This document shows, piece after piece, positions 53,406 through 63,062 of a stretch of 64,000 nucleotides of DNA (positions are counted from its first letter, which is position 1; the number at the start of each line of letters is the position of its first letter). The position numbers and the translations under genes were made by a program. This DNA is from Closterium sp. NIES-65 (taxonomy: Eukaryota; Streptophyta; Zygnematophyceae; Desmidiales; Closteriaceae). Where the stretch lies: NCBI GenBank assembly GCA_948144175.1, contig CANXME010002061.1:186001-250000 (forward strand), given 5' to 3'. The notes under the pieces were generated by a model. That model saw only the letters and a list, made by a program, of their open reading frames with translations, made no database searches and was not told where the DNA came from.

Positions 53406-54786
53406 ATGGCTACCCCTAGTGTCCTAGCGTTTGACGCTAAGGGTCGCGCCGTTGACTTTGAGGTCTGGTTAGATGACCTGCAGCTGTTCTTACAGTGCGA
53501 TAGGGCAGACAGCCTCTCTCTCTTTGACCTCACCTCTGGCGCTGTCCCTGCCCCTACTGCTGATGCTGACGCCACTGTTTGCTCCCAGTGGGCCACACGC
53601 GACGCTGCTGCACGTCTTGCTGTGCGCCGCCACCTCCCTACCTCTGAGCGTGCGCACTTTAGTCAGTACAAGAGTGCACAGACCTTGTACGACGCTGTAG
53701 TTGCGCGCTACTCCTCCCCTGCCACTGCTGCACTGAGCCGTCTCATGCTACCGTACCTCTTCCCTGACCTTGCTGCTTTTCCCACAGTCGCTGACCTCAT
53801 TACGCACCTCCGCACTAGTGACACTCGCTACCGCGCTGCACTCCCTGCTTACTTCTACGCCAAGAACCCCCCCCCCCCATGTACATCACCCTCTACTACA
53901 TAGTCACTTGTCTCCCTGACTCCCTTCGCGTAGTCAGGGACCACTTCCTCTCAGTCTGTCCCACCACTCTCACTGTCGACCTCCTTGACACATCCCTACT
54001 AGCGGCCGAGAAGGGCATTGTCGCTGTAGGGGCCTCTCGTGGTGACCCGCGCACCCCCATCTTTGAGGGGTGTTCCCCTTCCCCCCTTCTGCCCTCTGTT
54101 GCCTCTGCTGCTGCAGCAGACCTCCTTGGTCTTGAGTCGGTCGGTGCGGCGTCTGCCCCTAGTGGGAGACGCCGCCCTGGCAAGGGCAAAGGGGGCAAGG
54201 GCACTGGAGGAGCGAGCGGAGGCGGTGGAGGTGGAGGTGGCGGCAGTGGGGGGAGTGGGGGTGGCGGTGGGGGTGGAGGTGGGGGTGGAGGGGTCGGTGG
54301 CGGCAGTGGAGGCGGAGGTGGCGGCGGTGGCGGCGGTGGAGGAGGCGGTGGAGGCGGTGGCGGCGGTGGAGGCGGTGGCGGGGGCGGCAGCAGTAGCGGA
54401 GGCGGCGGAGGCGGTGGAGGCGGCGGAGGCGGCGGGGGTGGCGGTGGAGCTGGTCGCGGGTCTTCGCAGAGGAGTGGCTCCGGTGGTGCCATGCGCCAGC
54501 AGCAGCAGCGCGGTCGTGAGGGTCTGTCCCCTCTGCATCTCCGTGAGTGGTACACGCAGCGTCAGCATGGTGGGAGCTTTGGTCCCTGCACCTACATCCT
54601 TCGCACCAGCGACCGCGCGCGTGAGCGGTGTGGGGGTGCCCACACCGCCCAGCGCTGCTTTGGCCGCCTGACGGACGCTTGGCGTCAGCAGTTCCCGGAG
54701 GCCAGTGAGATCCCCCGCTGGGGAGAGCTGTCTAGGGCAGGAGTAGCTATCTTTGATCTTGACTTTGATGCTATCCTTGATGCAAT
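53406..54786 (+). pseudogene. gag: copia-F gag
   Basis: ATG 53406 (MATPSVLAFDAKGRAVDFE). Helical Gag domain to FYAKNPPP, where a 12-base C run (10 in copia-B) shifts the frame; it resumes at MYITLYYIVTCLPD (53879). GKGKGGKGTGGASGG and about 90 mostly Gly residues (54210-54450) follow, then LSPLHLREWYTQR and the box CTYILRTSDRARERC..AHTAQRC with the C-x13-C-x3-H-x4-C spacing. The end is AMYAVTISDEGDCYLCF. Confidence 0.88.
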
Positions 54787-55579
54787 GTATGCTGTGACTA
54801 TTAGTGATGAGGGTGACTGTTACCTATGTTTCCCGCCCGACCCGGGCATTGGTACTGCTGCTCTAGGTGCCGGTGAGGCTGCTGCTCTAGGTGCCAGTGC
54901 GTCTGCGCCCTCAGGTACTGGTGAGTCTGCGCTCTCAGGTACTACGTCGGCTTCGGCCTCCCTCACCTTCACTCTTGACTCTGGGGCTTCTCGCTCCTTC
55001 TTTCGGGACCGCACCACTCTCACGCCGCTTAGTCGGCCGGTTGCGGTGTCCCTGGCTGACCCCTCTGGGGGTCCTGTCCTGTCTCGCTTTTCTACAGTCC
55101 TCCCGTGTCCGGCGGCTCCCTCTGGCACCCTGTCTGGTCTCTACCTCCCCTCGTTCTCTACAAACCTGGTGAGTGGTGCTGACCTACAGGATGCGGGTGT
55201 CCACCAGTTCACTCCTGCGCGCCAACGGGTGACGCACCGCACCGACGCTAGCACAGGCCGACACCTGGCTACGTTTACCCGTCAGCCGAGGTCAAGCCTA
55301 TACACACTGACCACTGCGTCTCCTCCCGCTGCTGAGTCTGGTAGGGTAGCTGCGTCAGGTCAGGTGTTTGCTGCAGCGTCCAGGTCTAGTCCAGAGTCTG
55401 CCCCCTGTTCGTGTCGTCTCCTGTCTCACGAGACTCTCCTCTGGCACCACCGCCTTGGTTACCCCTCTCTGCTTCGGCTCAGAGGCATGGCCTCCCGTCT
55501 TCTTGTGTCTGGTCTGCCCCGGTCCCTTCCTCCCCTTCCTCAGTGCCCTGGCCCTACCTGTGTCCCTTGTGTCGAGTGA
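54787..55579 (+). pseudogene. pol: copia-F protease and GAG-pre-integrase
   Basis: Same frame as the Gly-rich part of gag: FTLDSGASRSFFRD, LADPSGGPVLSRF, LPSFSTNLVSGADLQ, LLWHHRLGYPSLLRLRG and CVPCVE, ending TGA 55577-55579 (Gly codon in relatives). Confidence 0.88.
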
Positions 55580-56418
55580 CGCCAGCGTGCTGACCCTCAC
55601 TCCTCCTAGTTTCCTCCGACAGAGGCCCCGTTGCAGACGCTTCACATGGACGTGTGGGGCCCAGCCCGCGTTACTTCCAGCTCGTTGTTGACGACTACTC
55701 GCGTTACACCACAGTCTTCCCCTTGCGCAGCAAGGGTGATGTCACTGAGGTGCTGATCGACTAGATCCGCGCAGCTCGTCTCCAGCTCAGGCAGAGCTTT
55801 GGCTCGGACTTTCCTGTTCTGCGTCTGCACTCCGATAGAGGCGGAGAGTTCTCCTCTGGCCTTCTGCGAGCCTACTGTCGTGCACAAGGCATCCGTAAGA
55901 CCTTCACGCTTTCGGACTCCCCACAGCAAAATGGGATTGCTGAGCGCCGCATTGGCATGGTCATGGACGTCGCTCGTATGTCTATGATGCATGCCGCTGC
56001 CCCCCATTTTCTGTGGCCATTTGCGGTCAGGTACGCGGCGCATCAGATCAACCTTCACCCCAGGGTCTCCAGACCGGAGACCTCCCCAGCCCTGCTGTGG
56101 ACGGGAAAGGTTGGCGATGCGTCGGCGTTCCGGGTCTGGGGATCTCGGGCGTTTGTCCGCGACTTGTCTGCGGACAAGCTGTCCCCTCGTGCTGCTCCTT
56201 GCGTCTTCTTGGGGTTCCCCCCTGACGCGCCTGGGTGGCAGTTCTACCATCCCACCTCTCGCCGTGTTCTGTCCTCCCAGGACGTTACGTTTGACGAGTC
56301 GGTCCCCTACTACCGCCTCTTCCACTACCGCACCCCGTCCCTCCCTCCACCCCCGCTCTTCCTTGTCCCAGGTCCCCCCCCGGTAGACCCACTCCCCCCT
56401 CAGGGTCCTGCCCCTTGA
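55580..56418 (+). pseudogene. pol: copia-F integrase
   Basis: HMDVWGPAR is followed by a deletion of about 22 bp (RGQGHER lost, near 55670) that shifts the frame. VVDDYSRYTTVFPLRSK, TAG 55762-55764 (TGG in relatives), LRLHSDRGGEFSSG, SPQQNGIAERRIGMVMD and VWGSRAFVRDLSADKLSPRA follow. It ends in TGA 56416-56418 (TCA in relatives) at the start of the spacer. Confidence 0.87.
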
Positions 56419-57350
56419 GGTGTGTCCCAGGTAGACGCAGTCGAGCCTCTCGAGGTTACTGGTGACTCTGGTGCTGTTGAGGGTGCTGAGCCTAGGGGTA
56501 CTGCGACTGGGGGTGCTGAGCCTGGGGGTGCTAGGCGTGGAGGTGCTGCGACTGGGGGTGCTGAGCCTGGGGGTGCTGCGACTGGGGGTGCTGAGACTGG
56601 GGGTGCTGGGCCTGGGGGTGCTGCGGCTGGTGGTGCTGAGCCTGGGGGTGCTGAGCCTAGGGGTGGTGCGACTGAGAGTGCAGAGCCTGGAGGTGCTACG
56701 CGTGGAGGTCCTCCGGGGGCTTTGTCTCGCTGGGAGTAACTCTCTCCCCCGGAGCTGCGCGAGTGGTTTGCACGGCGCTGGAGGCGTGCTGCTGGAGCTG
56801 GAGATTCTTCGACTCCTGAGGGTGCTGGTGCTGAGGGTCCCGGAGGTGCTTGTGCTGGGAGTACTGGAGCTGCTGGGCCTGCTGGTTCGACTGGAGCTGG
56901 TGCGACTGCGAGCGTTGGTGCTGAGCCTCCCGCCTGCGGTCTTGCTGGGGGTGCTACTGGTGCTGCTGGAGGTTCTGGAGCTGTTGGAGGTGCTGCTGGA
57001 GCGGGTGCTCCTTCTGGGGGTACTGGTGCTGTCCCTGATGTGTCTGGCGTTGCCGCGCGGCCTCGACCGTACTTCGTTCCACTCCTGCAGCAGGTTCTTG
57101 GTCTTCCACCTTCTTCAGGTCCTCCTTCTTCTCTAGAGTGTCCACAGCCTGTCCCGTCACAGCTGCAGTTACAGCCTGCCTCCCCACTACCTGCTCCCTC
57201 TCCCTACACTGGTCCTACTGGAGGTCTTGCTGAGCGTCGTGAGCCTGCGTCTCGTCCTGCGTCGCCTGTTCGTGCTGCTTGCACTAGTGGTCACGATTTG
57301 CGTCAGCGTCCTCCTCCTGTCCCTGGCATGCACCAGATGTCTCGTTGCTG
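56419..57350 (+). pseudogene. pol: copia-F integrase-RT spacer
   Basis: SQVDAVEPLEVTGDSGAVEGAEPRG leads into degenerate [10 protein letters not shown] pentapeptides (56480-56700), a TAA at 56737-56739, [39 protein letters not shown] and ASPLPAPSPYTGPTGG. At 57343 about 0.2 kb (the SLRPSTAPLRAP..TESTAASAL part of relatives) is deleted. Confidence 0.83.
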
Positions 57351-59110
57351 AGCTCGTCGACTTTGCTGCTCGCTGTCGCCTAGACTACGCTGCTAGTCTT
57401 GTCGCTGAGTTTGAGTCTGTCTGTCCTCCGTCCGTCGGAGGTGAGTGTGCCCTTGGCACGGACGTCCTTGAGGACAGGCAGGAGGAGTTCCAGTGTCTGG
57501 CAGCTGCTTCACCTCGTCTCGTGTCCGTACTGCTTACCCCTGAGGGAGACCCGGATGCACTTGACATCCCGACTCCGCGCTCTTATGCGGAGGCGATAGA
57601 GGTTCCCTACTCTTCTCAGTGGCAGGCAGCTATGGATGAAGAGATGGCTTCCTGGAAGTCCACAGGCACCTACGTTGACGCTGTCCCCCCTCCTGGGGCG
57701 AACATCGTCAGTGGCATGTGGATTTTTAGGGTGAAGCGGCCGCCGGGTTCTCCGCCTGTCTTCAAGGCACGGTACGTGGCTCGTGGTTTCAGTCAGCGGT
57801 AGGGAGTTGACTACTTTCAGACCTTCTCTCCCACCCCGAAGATGACCACTCTTTGGGTATTACTGCACGTTGCCGCTCACCGTGACTACGAGCTGCACTT
57901 TCTTGACTTCAGCACAGCTTTCTTGCAAGGCAGCCTGCACGAGGAGATCTGGCTGCGTCGCCCACCTGGCTTCTCTGGGTCTTTCCCTCCTGGTACCCAG
58001 TGGAGTCTCCGGCGCCCAGTCTATGGTCTCCGCCAGGCGCCACGTGAGTGGCACGACACATTGAGGACTACTCTTGCGGCTCTTGGGTTTGCACCTTCTA
58101 CGGCCGACCCGTCCCTGTTTCTGCGCACCGACACCTCTCTGCCGCCTTTCTACATCCTCGTGTAATTCGACGACTTGGTCTTTGCCACAGCTGACACTGC
58201 TGGACTCGCCTACGTGAAGTCTGAGCTGCAGAAGAGACACACGTGCACTGACCTGGGTGAACTGCGCAGCTACCTTGGCTTGCAGATCACTCGGGACAGA
58301 GCACAGCGCAGTCACACATGGTGCAGCAGGTCCTTCAGCGCTTCGGCTTCACGTACTCCTCGCCTCAGGCCACTCCTCTGCCTACTCGCCACTCACTCTC
58401 AGCTCTACCTTCGGATGAGTCCGTAGAGTCGAGTGGCCCGTATCCAGAGCTTGTCGGCTGCCTCATGTACCTGATGACCTGCACACGACCTGACCTTGCA
58501 TACCCTCTTAGCATTCTCGCACGCTATGTTGCTCCTGGGAGAAACCGACCAGAGCACATGGCTGCAGCGAAGAGGGTGTTGCATTACTTGTGCAGCACGT
58601 CAGGCATGGGCCTCGTGCTTGGAGGGCGCAGTCCAGTGGTCCTCACTGGGCACGCAGACGCTTCCTAGGCTGACGACCAGGCTACACAGCGGTCGTCACA
58701 GGGTTACACCTTCAGCCTTGGTTCTGGCTCTGTATCTTGGCGGGCTACTCGCTCGTCTTCTGTTCTCGGCTCCAGTTGTGAGGCTGAGATCTACGCTGGG
58801 GCCATGGCTGCACAGGAGCTTTGCTGGCTCACCTACCTGCTGACCGACCTTGGAGAGCCGCCTCGTTCTCCTCCAGTCTTGTACGTAGACAACAAGGCCA
58901 TGTTGGCCTTATGTCGAGAGTAGCGACTGGAGCACAGAACGAAGCACATTGCTCTCCGCTACTTCCTTGCTCGTGAGCTGGAGCAGCGTGGTCAGTTGCG
59001 GCTTGCGTACGTGGCCTCTAAGGCCAACACTGCTGATGTTTTCACCAAGGCACTTGCGCCTTGTGATCATCAGCGCTCTGTACTCAGCTTGGACTTGTTC
59101 CTGTCTTGCC
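57351..59110 (+). pseudogene. pol: copia-F reverse transcriptase and RNase H
   Basis: WIFRVKRPPGSPPVFKARYVAR, TAG 57800-57802 (CAG in relatives), LDFSTAFLQGSLHEEIW, then TAA 58163-58165 exactly in the catalytic box: relatives read LVYVDDLVFA, this copy LV-stop-FDDLVFA. A 17-bp loss near 58310 and stops TAG 58666-58668 and TAG 58921-58923 (TGG and CAG in relatives) break RNase H (HADAS, CEAEIYAG, YVDNKAM). The C-terminus is shifted near 59075. Confidence 0.88.
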
Positions 59111-59337
59111 TCACTTGCTCACTTCTTGACCTTGCTTGTACTGTCTTATATATATACTCTTGCTTTTGCTTAGTTAGCTTCTTATATATATATATGCTCC
59201 TGCATGTGAACTGGCCTTCTGGCCTTGAACTTGTGCTCAGAATGTGTGGTGACTTTGTGATCCACCCTGAGCTTTGCTTTGCTTTGCTTGACTGGTCTTG
59301 TGACCCGTTGTTCTCCCCCACTTTGCCTATTGGGGTG

Positions 59338-59470
59338 TGTCAGAACTTTATAGCTTATGCTATTGTGTAGGCTATAGTGGGGTATCCCATAGGGGGTACA
59401 GCCCAATTAGGGTTTCCTATTTGTACTCACTTCGTTCATAGTTCAACTTATTCTCGTTCTATTTTTCTCA
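59338..59470 (+). repeat. LTR shared by copia-F (3') and copia-I (5')
   Basis: 133 bp. The polypurine tract of F (CTATTGGGGTG) lies directly upstream and the PBS of I directly downstream. It differs from the 5' LTR of F at about ten positions. Confidence 0.93.
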
Positions 59471-59499
59471 TGGTATCGAGCAGGTTCCCTTGTGGGAAC
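59471..59499 (+). promoter_or_regulatory. copia-I PBS and adjacent hairpin
   Basis: TGGTATCGAGCAGG abuts the LTR; GTTCCC-TTGT-GGGAAC at 59484-59499; GGGCCCACC and a T-tract (59530-59538) follow. Confidence 0.85.
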
Positions 59500-59569
59500 T
59501 GTGCTTAGGGCCCACCACTACCACTTCGAATTTTTTTTTCTACCCGTAGCGCGCTCCGGGCTCTCTCTT

Positions 59570-60440
59570 TCACTCTCGCGCGCCGCCCTTAGCCGCCCGC
59601 GCGCCGCCCGTTCCGGCCCTTAGCCGCCCGCGCGCCGCCCTTTGCAGCCCGCGCGCCGCCCTTAGCAGCCCGCGCGCCGCCCTTAGCAGCCCACGCGCCG
59701 CCCTAGAGCCCGCGCGCTGCCCTTCGCAGCCCGCGCGCCGCCCTAGAGCCCGTGCGCCGCCCTACACAGCCCGCGCGCCGCTCGCCAGGCCCCAGGTCGC
59801 CCGCGCGCCATTCACGCGCCGCCCTTAGCTGCCCGCGTGCTGCCCGCCAGGCCCCAGGCCGTCCACGTGCCGCCCGTGCGCCGCCCTCAGCCGCCCGACG
59901 CGCCGCCCGTGAACCGCCCGTGAGCCACCCGTGAGCCGCCCGTGCGCCGCCCTCAGCCGCCCGTGAGCCGCCCGTGCGCCGCCCTCAGCCGCCCGTGAGC
60001 CGCCCGTGCGCCGCCCTCAGCCGCCCATGAGCCACCCGTGCGCCGCCCTCAGCCGCCCGTGAGCCGCCCGTGCGCCGCCCGTCAGCTGCCCTCGGCCGCC
60101 CGACGCGCCGCCCTTGCGCCGCCCTTCAGCCGCTCGTGAGCCGCCCGTGAGCCGCTCGTGCACCGCCCGTGAGCCGCCCGTGAGCCGCCCGTGCGCCGCC
60201 CGTGAGCCACCCGTGAGCCGCCCGGCAGCAGCCTGTGAGCCGCCCGTGAGCCGCCCTTCAGCCGCCTGTGAGCCGCCCGTCACGACGCCCGAGCCGCCCG
60301 TGCCACCCGCGTCACTCGAGCCGCCTGCGCAGCTGAGGAGCCGAGCCGCCTGAGCCGCCCAAGCTGCAGAGCCGCCCGAGTCGCCTGTGCCGCTGAGACC
60401 CGAGCCGCCCGAGCCGCTCGAGCCGTCTGAGGAGCCGAGC
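59570..60440 (+). repeat. copia-I leader: GC-rich tandem repeats
   Basis: GCCCGCGCGCCGCCCTTAGCA units (59575-59770), GCCGCCCGTGAGCCGCCCGTGC units (59900-60280) and GAGCCGCCC units near the end. No gene seen. A CCG|GTGAGA donor-like site lies at about 60534. Confidence 0.87.
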
Positions 60441-60556
60441 TACTGGTCCTGTGGGGCTGCTGTTGCTCCTGGGCCGGTGGAGTCGCTGGGTTGCTGTGTT
60501 GCTGTGCTGCTGAGCTGCCCGACCCTTCATGTCCGGTGAGACTGTCGACTACTATC

Positions 60557-61917
60557 ATGGCCACCCCTAGTGTCGTGGCTTTTGACGCTGAGGGTCGCGC
60601 CATTGACTTTGCGGTCTGGGTCGACGACCTGCAGCTGTACTTGGAGTGCGATTCGGTAGATGACATTTCTCTCTTTGACTTTGCCTCTGGAGCTGTCCCT
60701 GCCCCTCCTGCTGATGCTGACCCCACTGTTCGCTCCAACTGGGCCACACGTGATGCTGCTGCACGTCTTGCTATGCGTCGCCACCTCCCTTCCTCCGAGC
60801 GTGCACACTTTAGTCAGTGCAAGAGTGCTCAGGCCTTGTACGACGCTGTAGTTGCGCGCTACTCCTCCCCTTCCTCTGCTACACTGAGCCGCCTCATGCT
60901 ACCGTACCTCTTCCCTGACCTTGCTGCCTTTCCCACAGTCGCTGACCTCTTTACCCACCTCCGCGCTAGTGACACTCGCTACCGAGCTGCGCTTCCTGCT
61001 GACTTCTGCGCCACAAACCCCCCTCCCATGTACGTCACCCTCTACTTTCAAGTCACCCGTCTCCCTGAGTCCCTTCGTGTAGTTAGGGACCAGTTTCTGT
61101 CTGTCTGTCCCACCACCCTCACTGTCGACCTCCTCGAGAAGTCCCTGCTAGCGGCCAAGAAGAGCATAGTCGTTGTAGGGGCCTCTCGTGGTGACCCTCG
61201 CACCCCCATCTTTGAGGGGTGTTCTCCTTCCCCCCTGTTACCCTCTGTCGCCTCTGCTGCTGCAGCCGACCTAGTTGGTCTAGAGTTGGTCGGTGCGGCA
61301 TCTACCCCCAGCGGTAGGCGCCGCTCTGGCAAGGGCAAGGGGGGCAAGGTAGCGGGTGGAGCTAGCGGGGGCGGTGGCGGAGGAGGTGGGGGCGGCGGGG
61401 GGAGTGGGGGTGGCGGTGGGGGTGGTGGCGGGGGTGGAGGTACTAGTGGCGGCAGCGGAGGCGGAGGTGGCAGCGGAGGTGGCGGCGGAGGTGGCGGTGG
61501 GATCGGCGGAGGCGAGGGTGGCGGTGGCGGCGGTGGAGGCGGGGGCGGGGGTGGCGGTGGTGGAGGTGTTCGGAGTGGCTCGTCTCAGCGGAGCAGCACT
61601 GGGGGTGGTCAGCGCCAGCAGCAGCAGCAGCAGCAGCAGCGCTCTCGCGACGTCCCCGCCCCTCAGCAGCTCCGTGAGTGGTACTTGCAGCGTTAGCGTG
61701 GTGGGGCGTTTGGTCCCTGCACCTATGTCCTTCGCACCGGCGACCGCGCGAGTGAGCAGTGTGGGGGCACCCACACCGCCCAGCGCTGCTTTGGCCGCCT
61801 GACGGACGCTTGGCGCCAGCAATTTCCGGAGGCCTCTGAGATCCCCCGCTGGGGAGAGCTGTCTAGGGCTGGTGTAGCTCTCTTTGATCTTGACTTTGAT
61901 GCTATCCTTGCTGATGT
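60557..61917 (+). pseudogene. gag: copia-I gag
   Basis: ATG 60557 (MATPSVVAFDAEGRAIDFA). Full helical Gag domain (NPPPMYVTLYFQV, LLAAKKSIVVVGASRGDP), GKGKGGKVAGGASGG, about 75 mostly Gly residues (61355-61570), a Gln run and APQQLREWYLQR with TAG 61694-61696 (CAG in relatives). In the same frame come CTYVLRTGDRASEQC..THTAQRC (the C-x13-C-x3-H-x4-C box) and FPEASEIPRWGELSR; a 2-bp loss near 61912 shifts the frame at ILA-MYAV. The first 379 codons are intact. Confidence 0.9.
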
Positions 61918-63062
61918 ATGCTGTGACTGTTAGTGATGAGGGTGACTGTTACCGGTGTTTCCCGCCGGACCCGGGCATTGGTACTACTGCTCTAGGTGCT
62001 AGTGAGGCTACTGCTGTAGGTGCCAGTGCGTCTGTGCTCTCAGGTACTGGTGAGTCTGCACTCCCAGGTACTAGTGAGTCTGCGCTCTCAGGTACTGCAT
62101 CGGCTTCGGCCTCCCACACCTTCACCCTTGACTCTGGGGCGTCTCGCTCCTTCTTTCGGGACCGCACCACACTCACGCCGCTTAGTCGGCCGATAGTGGT
62201 TTCCCTAGCTGACCCCTCTGGGGGTCCTGTCCTGTCTCGCTTCTCCACAGTCCTCCCGTGTCCGGCGGCCCCCTCTGGCACCCTGTCTGGTCTCTACCTC
62301 CCCTTGTTCTCTACGAACTTGGTGAGTGGTGCTGACCTCCAGGATGCGGGTGTCCACCAGTTCACTCCTGCTCGTCAGCGGGTGACGCACTGCACAGAGG
62401 CTAGCACAGGTCGCCACCTAGCTACGTTTACACGTCACCCAGGGTCGAGCCTGTACACACTGACCACTACTTCTCCTCCAGGTGCTGCGTCTGGTAGGGT
62501 CCCTTCCTCTGGTCAGGTTTTTGCTGCAGCGTCCAGGTCTGGTCCTGAGTCTGCCCCCTGTTCGTGTCGCCGTCTGTCTCACGAGACCCTTCTCCGGCAC
62601 CACCGCCTTGGCCACCCCTCTCTGCTTCGTCTCAGAGGCATGGCCTCCCGTCTTCTTGTGTCTGGTCTTCCCTGGTCCCTCCCTCCCCTTCCTCAGGGCC
62701 CTGGCCCTGCCTGTGTCCCCTCTGTTGAGAGGCGCCAGCGTGCTGCCCCTCACTCCTCTCAGTTTCCTCCGACAGAGGCCTTGTTGCAGACGCTTCACAT
62801 GGACGTGTGGGGCCCAGCCCGCGTCCGTGGACAGGGTCAGGAGCGCTACTTCCTGCTCGTTGTTGACGACTACTCGCGTTACACCACAGTCTTCCCCTTG
62901 CGCAGCAAGGGTGATGTCACTGCGGTGCTGATCGACTGGATCCGCGCAGCTCGTCTCCAGCTCAGGCAAAGCTTTGGCTCGGACCTTCCTGTTTTGCGTC
63001 TGCACTCGGACAGAGGCGGAGAGTTCTCCTCTGGCCTTCTGCGTGCCTACTGCCGTGCGTGA
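61918..63062 (+). pseudogene. pol: copia-I protease and integrase N-terminal half
   Basis: Open frame: MYAVTVSDEGDCYRCF, FTLDSGASRSFFRD (protease intact), LPLFSTNLVSGADLQ, LRHHRLGHPSLLRLRG, HMDVWGPARVRGQG and LRLHSDRGGEFSSG, ending TGA 63060-63062 (CGA in relatives, CpG transition), the same codon that is broken in copia-C at 28504-28506. The zinc-module cysteines CVPCVEG read CVPSVER. Confidence 0.9.

Larger units (their letters stand above)
52135..59470 (+). mobile_element. copia-F, Ty1/copia element sharing its 3' LTR with copia-I
   Basis: LTRs 52135-52266 and 59338-59470, both with the subfamily mark TGTCAGAACTTTATAGC. The right LTR is followed directly by a second PBS and leader, so it is also the 5' LTR of copia-I. 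The flank before 52135 is CCTCT. Many stops and deletions break pol. Confidence 0.93.
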
